This document shows, piece by piece, positions 9,075 to 18,279 of a stretch of 64,000 nucleotides of DNA. The notes beneath the pieces are model-generated. The model was not told where the DNA came from and made no database searches. It saw only the letters and a program-made list of their open reading frames with translations. Where the stretch lies: NCBI GenBank assembly GCA_003250975.1, contig QKIY01000039.1, positions 1 to 64,000 on the forward strand. The letters run 5' to 3'. Position 1 is the first letter of the stretch, and the number at the start of each line of letters is the position of its first letter. A program made the translations under genes and the position numbers. The stretch is from Gammaproteobacteria bacterium. Lineage in GTDB: Bacteria; Pseudomonadota; Gammaproteobacteria; Eutrophobiales; Eutrophobiaceae.

Positions 9075-10349
9075 TCAGATAATTCCTGCATTATGACCAA
9101 TAGACTGGGTGGCGCCGAGATAGGCCTCCATCACACGGGTCGGGTCCTTCATCAACAGATCCTTCCACTTACCCAGAGGTAATTTGGTCTGTATCAGGCC
9201 GCGTAACACTCCCACATGCTCTGTCAGTCCCAGGGATTGTGCCCCTACCAGAACATCGCCCTCGAATTGCAGGCTCAGGTAACGATAGCGTTCCGGGTCA
9301 CTCAACTCGACTGAATCTCCCCCATCGACACCCATCCAGAGACCATACGAACTGGAAATCAGGCCCATAGTATCCAGCACGTTCATATTGACGCTGCCCT
9401 GATGTCGAGTCTTTTTGCCCGCCATATTCATGGCGGCAATGCGGCCATGGTCAGCAGCTGTCGGCTGAATGGCCTGGACGGTATATTCTCCCGTTGAAAA
9501 ATCACGTCCCTGGCAGACATCTCCTGCAGCATAGATATTAGGCATATTTGTCTGCAGGTATTCATTCACCAGTATCCCTTCATCCGTTTCGATACCGCTG
9601 CCTTCAAGAAACTGAATATTGGACTTGACGCCGGTCGCCGAGATTACGAGGTTGGCATCCAGGGTTTCACCATTGCTGAGTTTGACCCTGAGCCCTTTTT
9701 TGAAAAGACCACCTGACTTCTCAATGGCTTCAATCTTCGTAGAGGTGTGTACAGTTACACCCTTTTTCTGACACCACTTCTTGATCAGGTTACCGGCAGT
9801 CTGGTTCATCATTCTTGGCACCATTCGGTCACCCATTTCAACCACTGTCAGGTTAACGCCTCGCAAGGCCAATGCTTCAAGGATGATACAACCAATAAAC
9901 CCGGCTCCCATCAGCACGACATTCGCACCGGGTTTTGCTCTTTTGGCAATGGCACGGCCATCCTCCAGGGTCCAGCAGGGATGGACAGCCGGAAGGTCAA
10001 TTCCGGGGATGGGCGGAGAGATTGGATGGGAACCAGTAGCAATCAGCAATTTATCGAATTTTACCGTCCCACCCTTTTCAAGGGTCAGGGCCATTCCAGA
10101 GACATCGATTCCGGAGACCCGGTCACGTACAACCTTTATCCCCTTGTCTTCAAAGTAACCGTCTTTTTTTCTCAGGTAAGTACCTTTTTCATTGATCCTT
10201 TCAATTAGATAATAAGGAAGGGCCATCCTTGAGTAAGGTGGTTCCGGTTCATCACCAATAAGCGTGACACTGGACTGAGGATTAATTTTCCGGAGCGTTT
10301 CAGCGGCAATTACGCCGGCCGGGCCGGCACCGATAATTACATGCTGCAT
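9075..10349 (-). CDS. aorC: FAD-dependent NAD(P)H oxidoreductase subunit of aldehyde oxidoreductase (AorC-like)
   Basis: The 424-residue flavoprotein belongs to the pyridine-nucleotide-disulfide oxidoreductase fold. It shows the FAD dinucleotide motif GAGPAGVIAAE at the start, the NAD-binding motif GAGFIG around residue 149, ATGSHP, and the second FAD motif YAAGDVCQG near residue 285. There is no redox-active CxxxxC pair at the N-terminus, so it is not a classical disulfide reductase. Next to aorA and aorB it matches the three-subunit enzyme known from Aromatoleum, where this subunit passes electrons to NAD. It sits between aorB and the MoaD-like gene. Confidence 0.85.
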   Translation of the reverse strand: MQHVIIGAGPAGVIAAETLRKINPQSSVTLIGDEPEPPYSRMALPYYLIERINEKGTYLRKKDGYFEDKGIKVVRDRVSGIDVSGMALTLEKGGTVKFDKLLIATGSHPISPPIPGIDLPAVHPCWTLEDGRAIAKRAKPGANVVLMGAGFIGCIILEALALRGVNLTVVEMGDRMVPRMMNQTAGNLIKKWCQKKGVTVHTSTKIEAIEKSGGLFKKGLRVKLSNGETLDANLVISATGVKSNIQFLEGSGIETDEGILVNEYLQTNMPNIYAAGDVCQGRDFSTGEYTVQAIQPTAADHGRIAAMNMAGKKTRHQGSVNMNVLDTMGLISSSYGLWMGVDGGDSVELSDPERYRYLSLQFEGDVLVGAQSLGLTEHVGVLRGLIQTKLPLGKWKDLLMKDPTRVMEAYLGATQSIGHNAGII

Positions 10350-10383
10350 TGATCATTCTCCTCTGCAATGACATGCTTCACCT

Positions 10384-12234
10384 TTACAGTCCCAGCCTTT
10401 GCCGGGTTTCAGCAGTTGGAACGCCATCAGGTGTCCAACCACGGATCTGGTAATATTTCGGCAACATCTCGTCTAGACCGTTTACCTTGCCCGTAGCTGG
10501 GCCGGTCTTAGCGGCTTCTTTCAGTAGGCGCTTCGGCAAAGTATCATCCTTTGCAGTAAGCCCGGCAGCCAGATTAAATTCCCGCTCCATATTCCAGATG
10601 CGCTCACCGACTTCGGTCATTTTTTCCGGCGTCCAATCCCCTTCACAGGCGGCATTTACCTGGGGAGCAATATCTTCGAGCGTCCACGCGAAAGTAGTGA
10701 AAACGCAAAGCCCAGTGGAATCGACTGCAGCGGTTGCATCCTGAAAGGCCTTGACCAGTTCCGGTTTGCCATCGGTAACCAGCGGATCAGTCTTTTCAGG
10801 GATGCCCAGGACTTCAGAGGCAACAGTATAGCTGCGCAAGTGGCAGGCACCCCGGTTTGAGGTGGCGTAGGTCAGGCCCATGCCCTGGATACCGCGTGGA
10901 TCATATGCCGGGAATTCCTGTCCCTTCACAGTCATCGATAAATCAGGGTGTCCGTACTTTTCGCAGAGGCGTTTTGACCCCAGGCCCAGATCCTTGCCAA
11001 AACCCTCTCCCTTGGCCGTGACTTCGGCCGCCCAGGCGAGGGCCTTAGGATTGCCGAATTTGAGTTCCATGCCACCGGTTTCCTTTGTTGTGATCGCACC
11101 GATTTCAAATAACTCCATAGCGGCTGCGACAGTAGAACCGAAGGATATAGGGTCGAATCCGTCTTCGTTACAAAGGAAATTGGCATAAGTAATTGCATCC
11201 AGGTCATCGACACCGCAATCAGACCCCAGAGCCCAGGCCGCTTCGTATTCTGCGCCACCGGATGCCCCCCAGTATTCCGGCTTGTTCTGAATGGAAAAAT
11301 GCCCTTGATCAATGGTGGATATCCTGCCGCATGCAATCGTGCATCCAAAACAGGCGGCATTGGTCGTCAGATTTGGCCTACCATCCGTGGGGCGCGGTTC
11401 GTGCATCGCTTCACCCGAGATCTTGCTGGCCCCTTCAAACTGAACTTCCCGCATGTTCCTGGTCGGCATGGCGCCAATCTCGTTAATAACGTTCATCAGG
11501 ACCTGGGTGCCGTATGTCGGGAGCCCCTGTCCGGTAACCGCATTTTCAGCCAGAACCTTCTTGCCCTGCTCGGTGGCCTTTAGGAAAGCCGCCGGATCTT
11601 TGACATTACCCACCCCCTTGGTCCCACGGACAGCAACGGCCTTCAGATTTTTCGAAGCCATCACTGTACCCACACCGGACCTGCCTGCGGCACGATGCAG
11701 ATCATTTATGATGCCAGCATAGAGGCAACCTGCTTCGGCAGAACGCCCGACACAGGCTATTCTGATCAATGGATCCTGATGTTTTTTATGAATTAATTCA
11801 TCAGTTTCCCAGGCCGACTCGCCCCACAGATCATCCGCCGGTAATAACTCAGCTTTGTCATTTTCAACATACAGGTAAACAGGACTTGGAGATATGCCTT
11901 CAAATATAATCATATCCCATCCCGCATTCTTGATCTCATTACCAATAAAGCCGCCCGAGTTGGAACAGGCGATAGCACCGGTCAGGGGACTTTTGGTCAC
12001 AACGGAATAACGACCGCCTGTGGATGCGCAGGTACCTGTCAGGGGACCAGTGGTCATAATCAATTTATTATCGGACCCCAGTGCATCACATTTCGGATCA
12101 ATTTCCTCGACCAGATATTTGGAGGCTAGCCCGCGTTGGCCGAGATAATCCATGGCCCAATCCATATTCAGTGGTTCATTGGTAATCGTGCCCTTGGTAA
12201 GGTTCACTCTCATTACATTTCTTGTCCATGCCAT
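10384..12234 (-). CDS. aorB: tungsten-dependent aldehyde:ferredoxin oxidoreductase, large subunit
   Basis: This enzyme oxidises aldehydes to acids, or reduces acids, at a bis-tungstopterin site. The 616-residue length and N-terminus (RVNLTKGTITNEPL, then YLGQRGLASKYL) are typical. The first three [4Fe-4S] ligands are seen as CFGCTIAC (C295, C298, C302) and the fourth is likely C510 in STGLCVF. RGIQGMGLTYATSNRG fits a cofactor-binding loop. AGGAGG precedes the ATG. It follows aorA by 12 bases and precedes aorC by 34. Substrate cannot be told; it could detoxify aldehydes made by PQQ alcohol dehydrogenases. Confidence 0.93.
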   Translation of the reverse strand: MAWTRNVMRVNLTKGTITNEPLNMDWAMDYLGQRGLASKYLVEEIDPKCDALGSDNKLIMTTGPLTGTCASTGGRYSVVTKSPLTGAIACSNSGGFIGNEIKNAGWDMIIFEGISPSPVYLYVENDKAELLPADDLWGESAWETDELIHKKHQDPLIRIACVGRSAEAGCLYAGIINDLHRAAGRSGVGTVMASKNLKAVAVRGTKGVGNVKDPAAFLKATEQGKKVLAENAVTGQGLPTYGTQVLMNVINEIGAMPTRNMREVQFEGASKISGEAMHEPRPTDGRPNLTTNAACFGCTIACGRISTIDQGHFSIQNKPEYWGASGGAEYEAAWALGSDCGVDDLDAITYANFLCNEDGFDPISFGSTVAAAMELFEIGAITTKETGGMELKFGNPKALAWAAEVTAKGEGFGKDLGLGSKRLCEKYGHPDLSMTVKGQEFPAYDPRGIQGMGLTYATSNRGACHLRSYTVASEVLGIPEKTDPLVTDGKPELVKAFQDATAAVDSTGLCVFTTFAWTLEDIAPQVNAACEGDWTPEKMTEVGERIWNMEREFNLAAGLTAKDDTLPKRLLKEAAKTGPATGKVNGLDEMLPKYYQIRGWTPDGVPTAETRQRLGL

Positions 12235-12246
12235 GGTACTACCCTC

Positions 12247-12726
12247 CTAAATCTGTGAGCTGTCTTGAGGGAGATTTTGGGCTGCGTGTGCTCGCATCCG
12301 CTCCATGCCGGTATGATCGGCATCGACATACGTGATTGCCCCTGTCGGACAGGCCTTCGCACATTCCGGATCACCGCCGCAGAGGTCACATTTATAGACC
12401 ACTTTGGTCTGCTGATTATAGTTCACTGTGCCGAACGGGCAGGCTATCGTGCAGACCTTGCAACCCACACAGACATCTTCTAGCACTTCCTTTGCACCCG
12501 TGGTCTCGTTCAGGACGATGGCTTCAACCGGGCAGGCATGCATACACCAGGCTTCAGAACACTGCGTGCAGGTATAAGGCACAAAACGCCCTTCTTCGTG
12601 GAAGGTAAATATCTTGATACGGGATACAGCTGGATTGAAAAACCCTGTGGCCTCATATGAACAGGCCATTTCACATTGCAGGCAACCAGTACATTTCTCC
12701 GGCTCTATCTGGAGTGATTTGAGCAT
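12247..12726 (-). CDS. aorA: four-cluster ferredoxin-like subunit of aldehyde oxidoreductase
   Basis: The 159-residue protein contains sixteen cysteines in four groups, CTGCLQCEMAC, CTQCSEAWCMHAC, CVGCKVCTIAC and CDLCGGDPECAKAC, enough for four [4Fe-4S] clusters. This is the electron-wire subunit arrangement of the AorABC enzyme and of related HycB/DmsB-type proteins. It is the first gene of the cluster; AGGGGG lies nine bases before the ATG. A 235-base gap separates it from the divergent gene at 12962 and must hold the promoters of both. Confidence 0.88.
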   Translation of the reverse strand: MLKSLQIEPEKCTGCLQCEMACSYEATGFFNPAVSRIKIFTFHEEGRFVPYTCTQCSEAWCMHACPVEAIVLNETTGAKEVLEDVCVGCKVCTIACPFGTVNYNQQTKVVYKCDLCGGDPECAKACPTGAITYVDADHTGMERMRAHAAQNLPQDSSQI

Positions 12727-12961
12727 CTGGGCATCCCCCTCTTGACTCCTTTATCTAATTATAAATCTTTGGGTATGAATCATGTACCGGGATATACTCA
12801 AGCAGTAAACTGAAACCGGTATTCACGATTTTTTGACCGCCATTCTCCAGTGTAAATTATCTGGTAAACAGTTCAAAGTATTTTCTTTTCAATACCATAG
12901 ATGCTATTAATTGTTGCAAAATGCAATACTATCCGCTCTTTATATCAGACTAATTTCAGCC

Positions 12962-13777
12962 ATGACCCGGAATTCTGCCGCGACCTTATTTGCAATCATC
13001 CTGGTGCTGTATCTCTCCCTCTGGGGTAAGTGGGCACTGGCAACAGAATATGAACTGCTGTATATCGGACCGGAAAACAGTAGTGCTTACAGGGGGTTAC
13101 AACAAGGATTAGATGAGGCCAATCATCAGGGACAGTTCCTGGGCATTGGTTTTTCCCTTCGGACTATGGAATTTGATGACTACGTTTCTGAGAAGCTGTC
13201 AGATCCGATAGCGATCATTGCCAACGTCGAAACAGAAGAGCTGCGGCAATTAATCAAGGCAACACCCGATATCGCGATAATGAACATTGGTAGTGCTTCT
13301 GACAGTCTACGTCTTGCCTGCTATCCCAATGGTTTTCATATCCTTCCCAGTGAAAAAATGCTTGCAGATGCGGAAGTACAATGGCGCAAAAAAAATCCGA
13401 ACAGTTCGGCCCATGCGCGGGCATGGCACCATAAATTTAAAAAATATGCCGCCAGGGATCTCAACAAGCGCTTTAGCGCAAGGTTTGAAAAAGCCATGGA
13501 TGACCGGGCATGGGCAGGTTGGGCGGCAGCAAAAATAGTTACGGATACTCTGGCTCGGCAAGGGATTTCAGACCACTCCAGATTACTTGCCTATCTTAAA
13601 GAAGACCTCGTTTTCGACGGCCAGAAAGGCATTGAGATGCAATTCAGGGAAACCGGACAACTGAAACAAATATTACTACTTGTAGATGATGACAAGATCG
13701 TAGGAGAGGCGCCGGTTCTCGGGGTGGCAGATGCAACTGATCTGGACAGCCTTGGTCATATAAGCTGTCAACATTAA
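12962..13777 (+). CDS. PQQ-associated ABC-type periplasmic binding protein (short form)
   Basis: The product has an N-terminal signal anchor (AATLFAIILVLYLSLWGKWALA) and resembles the substrate-binding protein of ABC systems that travel with PQQ-dependent alcohol dehydrogenases. The blocks GLDEANHQGQFLGIGFSL, SLRLACYPNGFHILPSEKMLADA and the C-terminal WAGWAAAKIVTDTL fit. At 271 residues it is shorter than I expect for the family, and the central part between the PSEKML block and the C-terminal block looks missing. ATG at 12962 is preferred over a TTG at 12911. It is followed by the beta-propeller gene, but no ATPase or permease follows. Confidence 0.7.
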   Translation: MTRNSAATLFAIILVLYLSLWGKWALATEYELLYIGPENSSAYRGLQQGLDEANHQGQFLGIGFSLRTMEFDDYVSEKLSDPIAIIANVETEELRQLIKATPDIAIMNIGSASDSLRLACYPNGFHILPSEKMLADAEVQWRKKNPNSSAHARAWHHKFKKYAARDLNKRFSARFEKAMDDRAWAGWAAAKIVTDTLARQGISDHSRLLAYLKEDLVFDGQKGIEMQFRETGQLKQILLLVDDDKIVGEAPVLGVADATDLDSLGHISCQH

Positions 13778-13844
13778 CTGATCATGGAATACTTGCAATT
13801 CTGCAGCAGGCCATTATCTCGCAAAGTTTAGGGAGAATTACCGA

Positions 13845-14801
13845 ATGAAACTGAAGATCGTATTTTTCATATTTATCCTCTATGCCGCTCAGGCAAATGC
13901 CACAGAACCAACACATCGAATCTTCGTCTCAAACGAAAAAGGCAATTCTATCAGCGTCATTGACGGCAAAACTCTGGGGGTCATCAAGGAAATTCCTGTT
14001 GGTAAGCGGCCGCGTGATATTGGTTTTTCCCCCGACGGGAGTGAACTCTATGTCGCACTGGGTGATGAGGATGCCATTGCAGTCGTTAATCCAGTTTCGC
14101 TTGAAGTCCTGCGAAAATTCAAAGCGGGTTCTGACCCCGAGGCTTTTGCCGTCCACCCAAAAAGTGGTTACCTGTTTATTTCCAATGAGGATGCCGGTCT
14201 TGCCACTATCTTTGATCCCGTAACAGGTAACAAGATTATTGAAATTCAGGTAGGCCTTGAGCCCGAGGGTGTGGCGGCCTCACCCGATGGAAGATATGTC
14301 GCTGTAACCAGTGAATCCAGCAATTTACTGCATATTATCGAACTGCCGGATTATAAAATCTCGATGAATATCCTAGTTGGCAGCCGTCCGCGTGATGCCG
14401 CCTTTAACAGTGACAGTTCGCTGATTTACGTAACCTCGGAAGTCAGCGGTGATGTCGGGGTTATTGACCTGAAAACAGGAAAAGTTATCAAATCAGGTAA
14501 ACTCGAAGACAAAAAGGCCAAGCCCAAGGATATTGTGCTAAGCAAGGATGAAAAAACACTCTATGTCGCGGGCGGGCGCGCCAACAAGATCTTTGTCTTG
14601 GATGCGGAGACACTTGAAGTAAAAAAGACCATACCGGTTGGCAAGCGTACCTGGGGACTGGCCATCGATCCCGCCGAAAACAGGCTGTTTACTACTGATG
14701 GTGTAGACAGTCAGGTATCAGTGATCGACACCAACAGGAATGAAGTAATTAAGACTATTAAGGTAGGCTCATTTCCCTGGGGCGTTGCCATTCATGACTG
14801 A
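13845..14801 (+). CDS. PQQ-associated YVTN-type beta-propeller protein
   Basis: The 318-residue exported protein has a signal peptide (IVFFIFILYAAQANA) followed by seven or so repeats of about 42 residues. The repeats end in patterns such as VIDGKTLGVIKEIPVG, VVNPVSLEVLRKFKAG and VLDAETLEVKKTIPVGKRTWG, typical of YVTN seven-bladed propellers. This family is found with PQQ-dependent alcohol catabolism genes; its biochemical role is not settled. It lies 67 bases after the binding-protein gene, with AGGGAGAA before the ATG, and converges on the cytochrome b561 gene. Confidence 0.85.
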   Translation: MKLKIVFFIFILYAAQANATEPTHRIFVSNEKGNSISVIDGKTLGVIKEIPVGKRPRDIGFSPDGSELYVALGDEDAIAVVNPVSLEVLRKFKAGSDPEAFAVHPKSGYLFISNEDAGLATIFDPVTGNKIIEIQVGLEPEGVAASPDGRYVAVTSESSNLLHIIELPDYKISMNILVGSRPRDAAFNSDSSLIYVTSEVSGDVGVIDLKTGKVIKSGKLEDKKAKPKDIVLSKDEKTLYVAGGRANKIFVLDAETLEVKKTIPVGKRTWGLAIDPAENRLFTTDGVDSQVSVIDTNRNEVIKTIKVGSFPWGVAIHD

Positions 14802-14822
14802 TAAATCAATGCCTGGGGAAAA

Positions 14823-15365
14823 CTATAAATGCAACATCCTGCGAATCACGCCATCGTTTCTGAATGCATGGTACAACGCACCGCTGATATGGATCGAGAT
14901 CAACGCCAGCAATGCCCAGCATGTCCACAGGTGAACATCCGAAAAAAAGATATTCAATTCCTCGTTTTCCTTGGCCCAGTCGGGTAGCTCGATCACCCAC
15001 CAGAGCGTAGTCCCCCATCCACTGTAAGCTGAGGAAAGATAACCGCTCAGACTGCAGGCGAAAATTACAATGTACAAGATAATATGGTCTAGCGTGGCCA
15101 GCTTATGCATCCAGGGCTTCATAGCATCCAAGGTGACGGGGGTCGGACGGTATCTGAGCCGTACATAAAGGAGTATCGCCATCAAAAAGATGGCTGTAAT
15201 ACCAAAATTCTTATGGAGTTGAAAAGGAATGACCCGATAGGAATATTCCTTGGATGGTAATGGCAGGGAAAGCATCCACCAACTGGAGATAAACAGGAAG
15301 AAGATGGACGCGGCCATCAACCAGTGCATTACTACGGCGGTTCTACTGTATGCTGTCTTCTGCAT
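14823..15365 (-). CDS. cytochrome b561 family membrane protein
   Basis: This 180-residue protein has four membrane segments (about 12-32, 50-68, 95-113 and 147-167) and histidines placed to hold two b haems: His in VVMHWLMA, QLHKNFG, LDHIILY and SIHISGALYH. The family moves electrons between periplasmic donors and the quinone pool. Its location beside PQQ-linked periplasmic genes suggests it could accept electrons from a quinoprotein. It is 46 bases downstream of the next membrane protein gene on the same strand. Confidence 0.88.
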   Translation of the reverse strand: MQKTAYSRTAVVMHWLMAASIFFLFISSWWMLSLPLPSKEYSYRVIPFQLHKNFGITAIFLMAILLYVRLRYRPTPVTLDAMKPWMHKLATLDHIILYIVIFACSLSGYLSSAYSGWGTTLWWVIELPDWAKENEELNIFFSDVHLWTCWALLALISIHISGALYHAFRNDGVIRRMLHL

Positions 15366-15411
15366 CTTTGATATTCCTGCTCCCGTTATGTCTCGCTTGG
15401 TTGATTGCTAC

Positions 15412-15987
15412 TCAGGATTGGGCCGCTTTACTTTCTGCCTGCAGCCCTACAAATGCCGCCGATGTCAACATCAGGTGGAGCACAAACCAGAGAAAGACAT
15501 TCCAAAGGTAGTGGGCGCGCAATAATGGCCCAGTATTTACCACGGCTATGAATTCAATCACATCGATGGCAAGCAGTGAGGCAAAAGTAAATACGGCCAG
15601 TTTGCTTGCCCAGCTACGGTTATCAAACAATGCAATACCTATGAACACAGATAATGCAGCGATGACAGTACCAATTGCCATGAGGGTCATCTGAAAACAG
15701 CGGAACCAGTCCGGGCTGGATACAATAAGGTTCTTCATCGTTGTTGCCATTAACTGGCATTCCATCAGAGACAAGCCTTCTTCTATCAATTCATCTTCCC
15801 GGCACTTGAGAGGCTTGTCCTGAACGGCGGCAGAATCAGGCGCCGCAACCACCTGTATCATCGCTTCGTTACCATGGGATACTGTCAATAAAAGGCCCAG
15901 CACGATCGTCACGATCCCCAGCCAGCACTTCCAGGCAGGTCCCTGGTCGGATGTCCCTAATGGAGTATTTGAATCAGTTGCTTCCAT
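15412..15987 (-). CDS. unrecognised four-helix membrane protein
   Basis: The family is not recognised. The 191-residue protein has a membrane segment at about 20-38 (CWLGIVTIVLGLLLTVSHG), a hydrophilic loop of about 60 residues with three cysteines (KCREDELIEEGLSLMECQLM), then three close segments (about 100-120, 130-150 and 158-180). The loop is probably periplasmic. It is transcribed with cytochrome b561, so it could be a partner subunit or a membrane sensor, but neither has motif support. Confidence 0.65.
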   Translation of the reverse strand: MEATDSNTPLGTSDQGPAWKCWLGIVTIVLGLLLTVSHGNEAMIQVVAAPDSAAVQDKPLKCREDELIEEGLSLMECQLMATTMKNLIVSSPDWFRCFQMTLMAIGTVIAALSVFIGIALFDNRSWASKLAVFTFASLLAIDVIEFIAVVNTGPLLRAHYLWNVFLWFVLHLMLTSAAFVGLQAESKAAQS

Positions 15988-16081
15988 GAGAAATAAATAT
16001 TTAGACTTATTCTAGAAATTGTACTTGAGTCAGCATTTATAGACAATCCCTCTCGAATATGGATGTTTCCATACCCGGATA

Positions 16082-16729
16082 TCAGGGGTTAATAATATTG
16101 TGCCGGATTGCCAGGCGTGCTATCTCCGCGACAGTAGATACATTCAGCTTGCTTTTGATTTGGGTACTGTAATTGGCGACGGTCTTGTAACTGAGGGACA
16201 ATCGCTTGGCTATTTCACTGGTATTGAGGCCCTCTGCCAGCAGGCAAAAGATCTCAAATTCTCTCGTTGAAAGGTTCGACAAGGGAGAATTCCTACCCCT
16301 GCTCTTCTGGATAGCAAGCCGTTGCACTAAATCTGAATCGATATGTGACTTTCCGGAGGCCAATTCCCGTATGGCCTCGACCAGGATTTCCGGTGCGCTG
16401 TTCTTGGTAATATAACCCTGGGCGCCCGCTTGCAGTGCCTGCTCAACGAATACCGTGTCTTCATGCATGCTGAAAACCAGTATTTTCGCCTTATCATCCC
16501 TGGCCACGATCCGACGGATCGCCTCAAGGCCTCCCATGCCCGGCATAGAGAGGTCCATGACCACAACATCAGGTCTTGATTCCACAAAGGCGCGGCAGGC
16601 GCGTTCCCCCGAATCCGCTTCGCTGACGACCTCAATATCATCAGAATTCTTCAGTAAAACCCGGTACCCTGCCCTGACCACTGCATGGTCGTCAACCAGT
16701 AATACCTTAATCTTATCTGTTTCAGTCAT
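16082..16729 (-). CDS. NarL/LuxR-type response regulator
   Basis: The 215-residue regulator has an N-terminal receiver (acidic DD near residue 13, phospho-acceptor Asp59 in VVVMDLSMPG, Lys in YITKNSAPE) and a C-terminal LuxR helix-turn-helix (STREFEIFCLLAEGLNTSEI). It overlaps the partner kinase gene by 8 bases, so they are translated together. Regulators of this type (AgmR, ErbR, ExaE) control PQQ-dependent alcohol oxidation in Pseudomonas. The neighbouring PQQ-associated genes make a similar role likely, but the target is inferred from position. Confidence 0.9.
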   Translation of the reverse strand: MTETDKIKVLLVDDHAVVRAGYRVLLKNSDDIEVVSEADSGERACRAFVESRPDVVVMDLSMPGMGGLEAIRRIVARDDKAKILVFSMHEDTVFVEQALQAGAQGYITKNSAPEILVEAIRELASGKSHIDSDLVQRLAIQKSRGRNSPLSNLSTREFEIFCLLAEGLNTSEIAKRLSLSYKTVANYSTQIKSKLNVSTVAEIARLAIRHNIINP

Positions 16730-18104
16730 CTTCGGCTCTCCCGGTTTTCAGCGGGATTATAATATTTATCCGTGTACCATTTCCTGTCCCAGAAGTAATG
16801 CTAAATGTACCATCTAAAGCCTGTGCGCGCTCTCGCATCCCCATGAGCCCCAGCCCAGGTCGGATTTCATCAATATTAAAACCCTGACCATCATCTTCAA
16901 TATCCAGTTCAAGCTGTTTTTTACTATTATCCGTACCCGGCTGATCGGTCACAGACAAGGTGATATTCACACTACTGGCCCTGGCGTGCTTGATGATATT
17001 CGTCAGGCTCTCCTGGATTATACGGTAGATATTGATATCGATTGGATCCCCCAGATGGTCAATATCGCCATTGAAACTGAAATAACAGAAAATATCCTGG
17101 TGCCTAGCATTCCAGTTATCGATCATATCCTGCAGTGCAGCGCGGAGACCCAGTTCATCCAGGGCTGGGGGACGCAATTGCTGCATCCTGGTCTTGGCCA
17201 CATCGTACATACGGCTTGATAAACTGATGATAGTGTCTGCACCTTCTCGCGTCGTTTCGTCAGCGTGTGTAGATTTTTGTTCAATCGAGGTTGCTACCGC
17301 CTTGATGGCTGTAATTGACTGGCCAAGCTCATCATGCAGTTCATAGGCAAGGTTACGCCGTTCTTCCTCCTGAATTGCAAGTGAACGCTGTGTCAGATAG
17401 CGATTATCTTCCTGGCTTTTCTGCAGGACCTCGGCCATTAGGTTGAACTTGGAAGATATACGCGATAGTTCAGGCAGGTTAAACGTTGGCAGCCTCAGCT
17501 TGTAATCACCGTGCTCGATACCTTCGAGCGCCTTTAGTATGGTTTCAATAGGTCTGAACCCTCTGCCCAGGGTAACATAGACCAGCAAATTGGCGAGGAC
17601 CACGAACAGCACCAGTAGCACCAATACACCTCTTGTCTCATTCCAGCTTTCGGTGATTTCATCGGCTGGATTGGCCCGTATAATGATCTCCGTTACCGGC
17701 AGACCCGGCTCATCGATGGAATGATGGAATTCCATGGCTGGTGGTTCAACCAGCCGAGTATACCAGTCCGGGGCATAAACCTTGACCGGCATGGAGCCCT
17801 GCAATCCCAGTTGCTGCCTGCTGGGACGGTATGGGTTATTAGAACGGTATAGCTCGATGTGCAGGTGGCGGATATCCTCAAGCAGGGCAATTTCTTCCAG
17901 TACCTGGTCCTGTAACTCGGCCTGTTCGCTGCTGGCTGTGCTGGTGAGCGCAATTTTCACTAGTTGCAGGGTCAGGGTAGCTGTCGACTGCACCTCGTCA
18001 AAAATGGCTTTGCGGGCATTGGTAATGATAAAAATACTGGCGCCAATCATGATTAGAATGAACAACAAGGTTATTAGCAGGGTCAATCGAATACGAAGGC
18101 TCAT
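16722..18104 (-). CDS. NarL-family sensor histidine kinase
   Basis: The 460-residue kinase has TM1 (about 8-29), a periplasmic sensor of some 125 residues, TM2 (about 159-179), a HAMP linker (180-232), a HisKA_3 dimerisation domain with phospho-acceptor His257 in LAYELHDELGQS, and a C-terminal ATPase with ITNIIKHA (N-box), DDGQGF and GLGLMGMRERA. The family phosphorylates LuxR-type regulators such as the one downstream. The sensor domain has no recognisable ligand motif. It diverges from the TonB2-type operon across a 175-base gap. Confidence 0.9.
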   Translation of the reverse strand: MSLRIRLTLLITLLFILIMIGASIFIITNARKAIFDEVQSTATLTLQLVKIALTSTASSEQAELQDQVLEEIALLEDIRHLHIELYRSNNPYRPSRQQLGLQGSMPVKVYAPDWYTRLVEPPAMEFHHSIDEPGLPVTEIIIRANPADEITESWNETRGVLVLLVLFVVLANLLVYVTLGRGFRPIETILKALEGIEHGDYKLRLPTFNLPELSRISSKFNLMAEVLQKSQEDNRYLTQRSLAIQEEERRNLAYELHDELGQSITAIKAVATSIEQKSTHADETTREGADTIISLSSRMYDVAKTRMQQLRPPALDELGLRAALQDMIDNWNARHQDIFCYFSFNGDIDHLGDPIDINIYRIIQESLTNIIKHARASSVNITLSVTDQPGTDNSKKQLELDIEDDGQGFNIDEIRPGLGLMGMRERAQALDGTFSITSGTGNGTRINIIIPLKTGRAEDD

Positions 18105-18279
18105 CTTGCATGCACCTTGCAGGCAGTTCTGATAATTATGTTTATCACCGGCTCATGGTAGCTTGGAACGAACGGACAGGGAAACTACCTGCAATGAGAA
18201 ATAATGGATGTTATAGGCCAGAAAAGTTATTATTTATCCAATAAATCAAGCTAGTTAGGAAATTATCCTGATAATTACA

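Noticed and set aside
13807-13823. GG-N10-GC spacing before the beta-propeller gene
   Set aside because: Only the GG and GC fit; the flanking TGGCAC and TTGC parts do not (CAGGCCA..., TCGC), so chance is the likely source.
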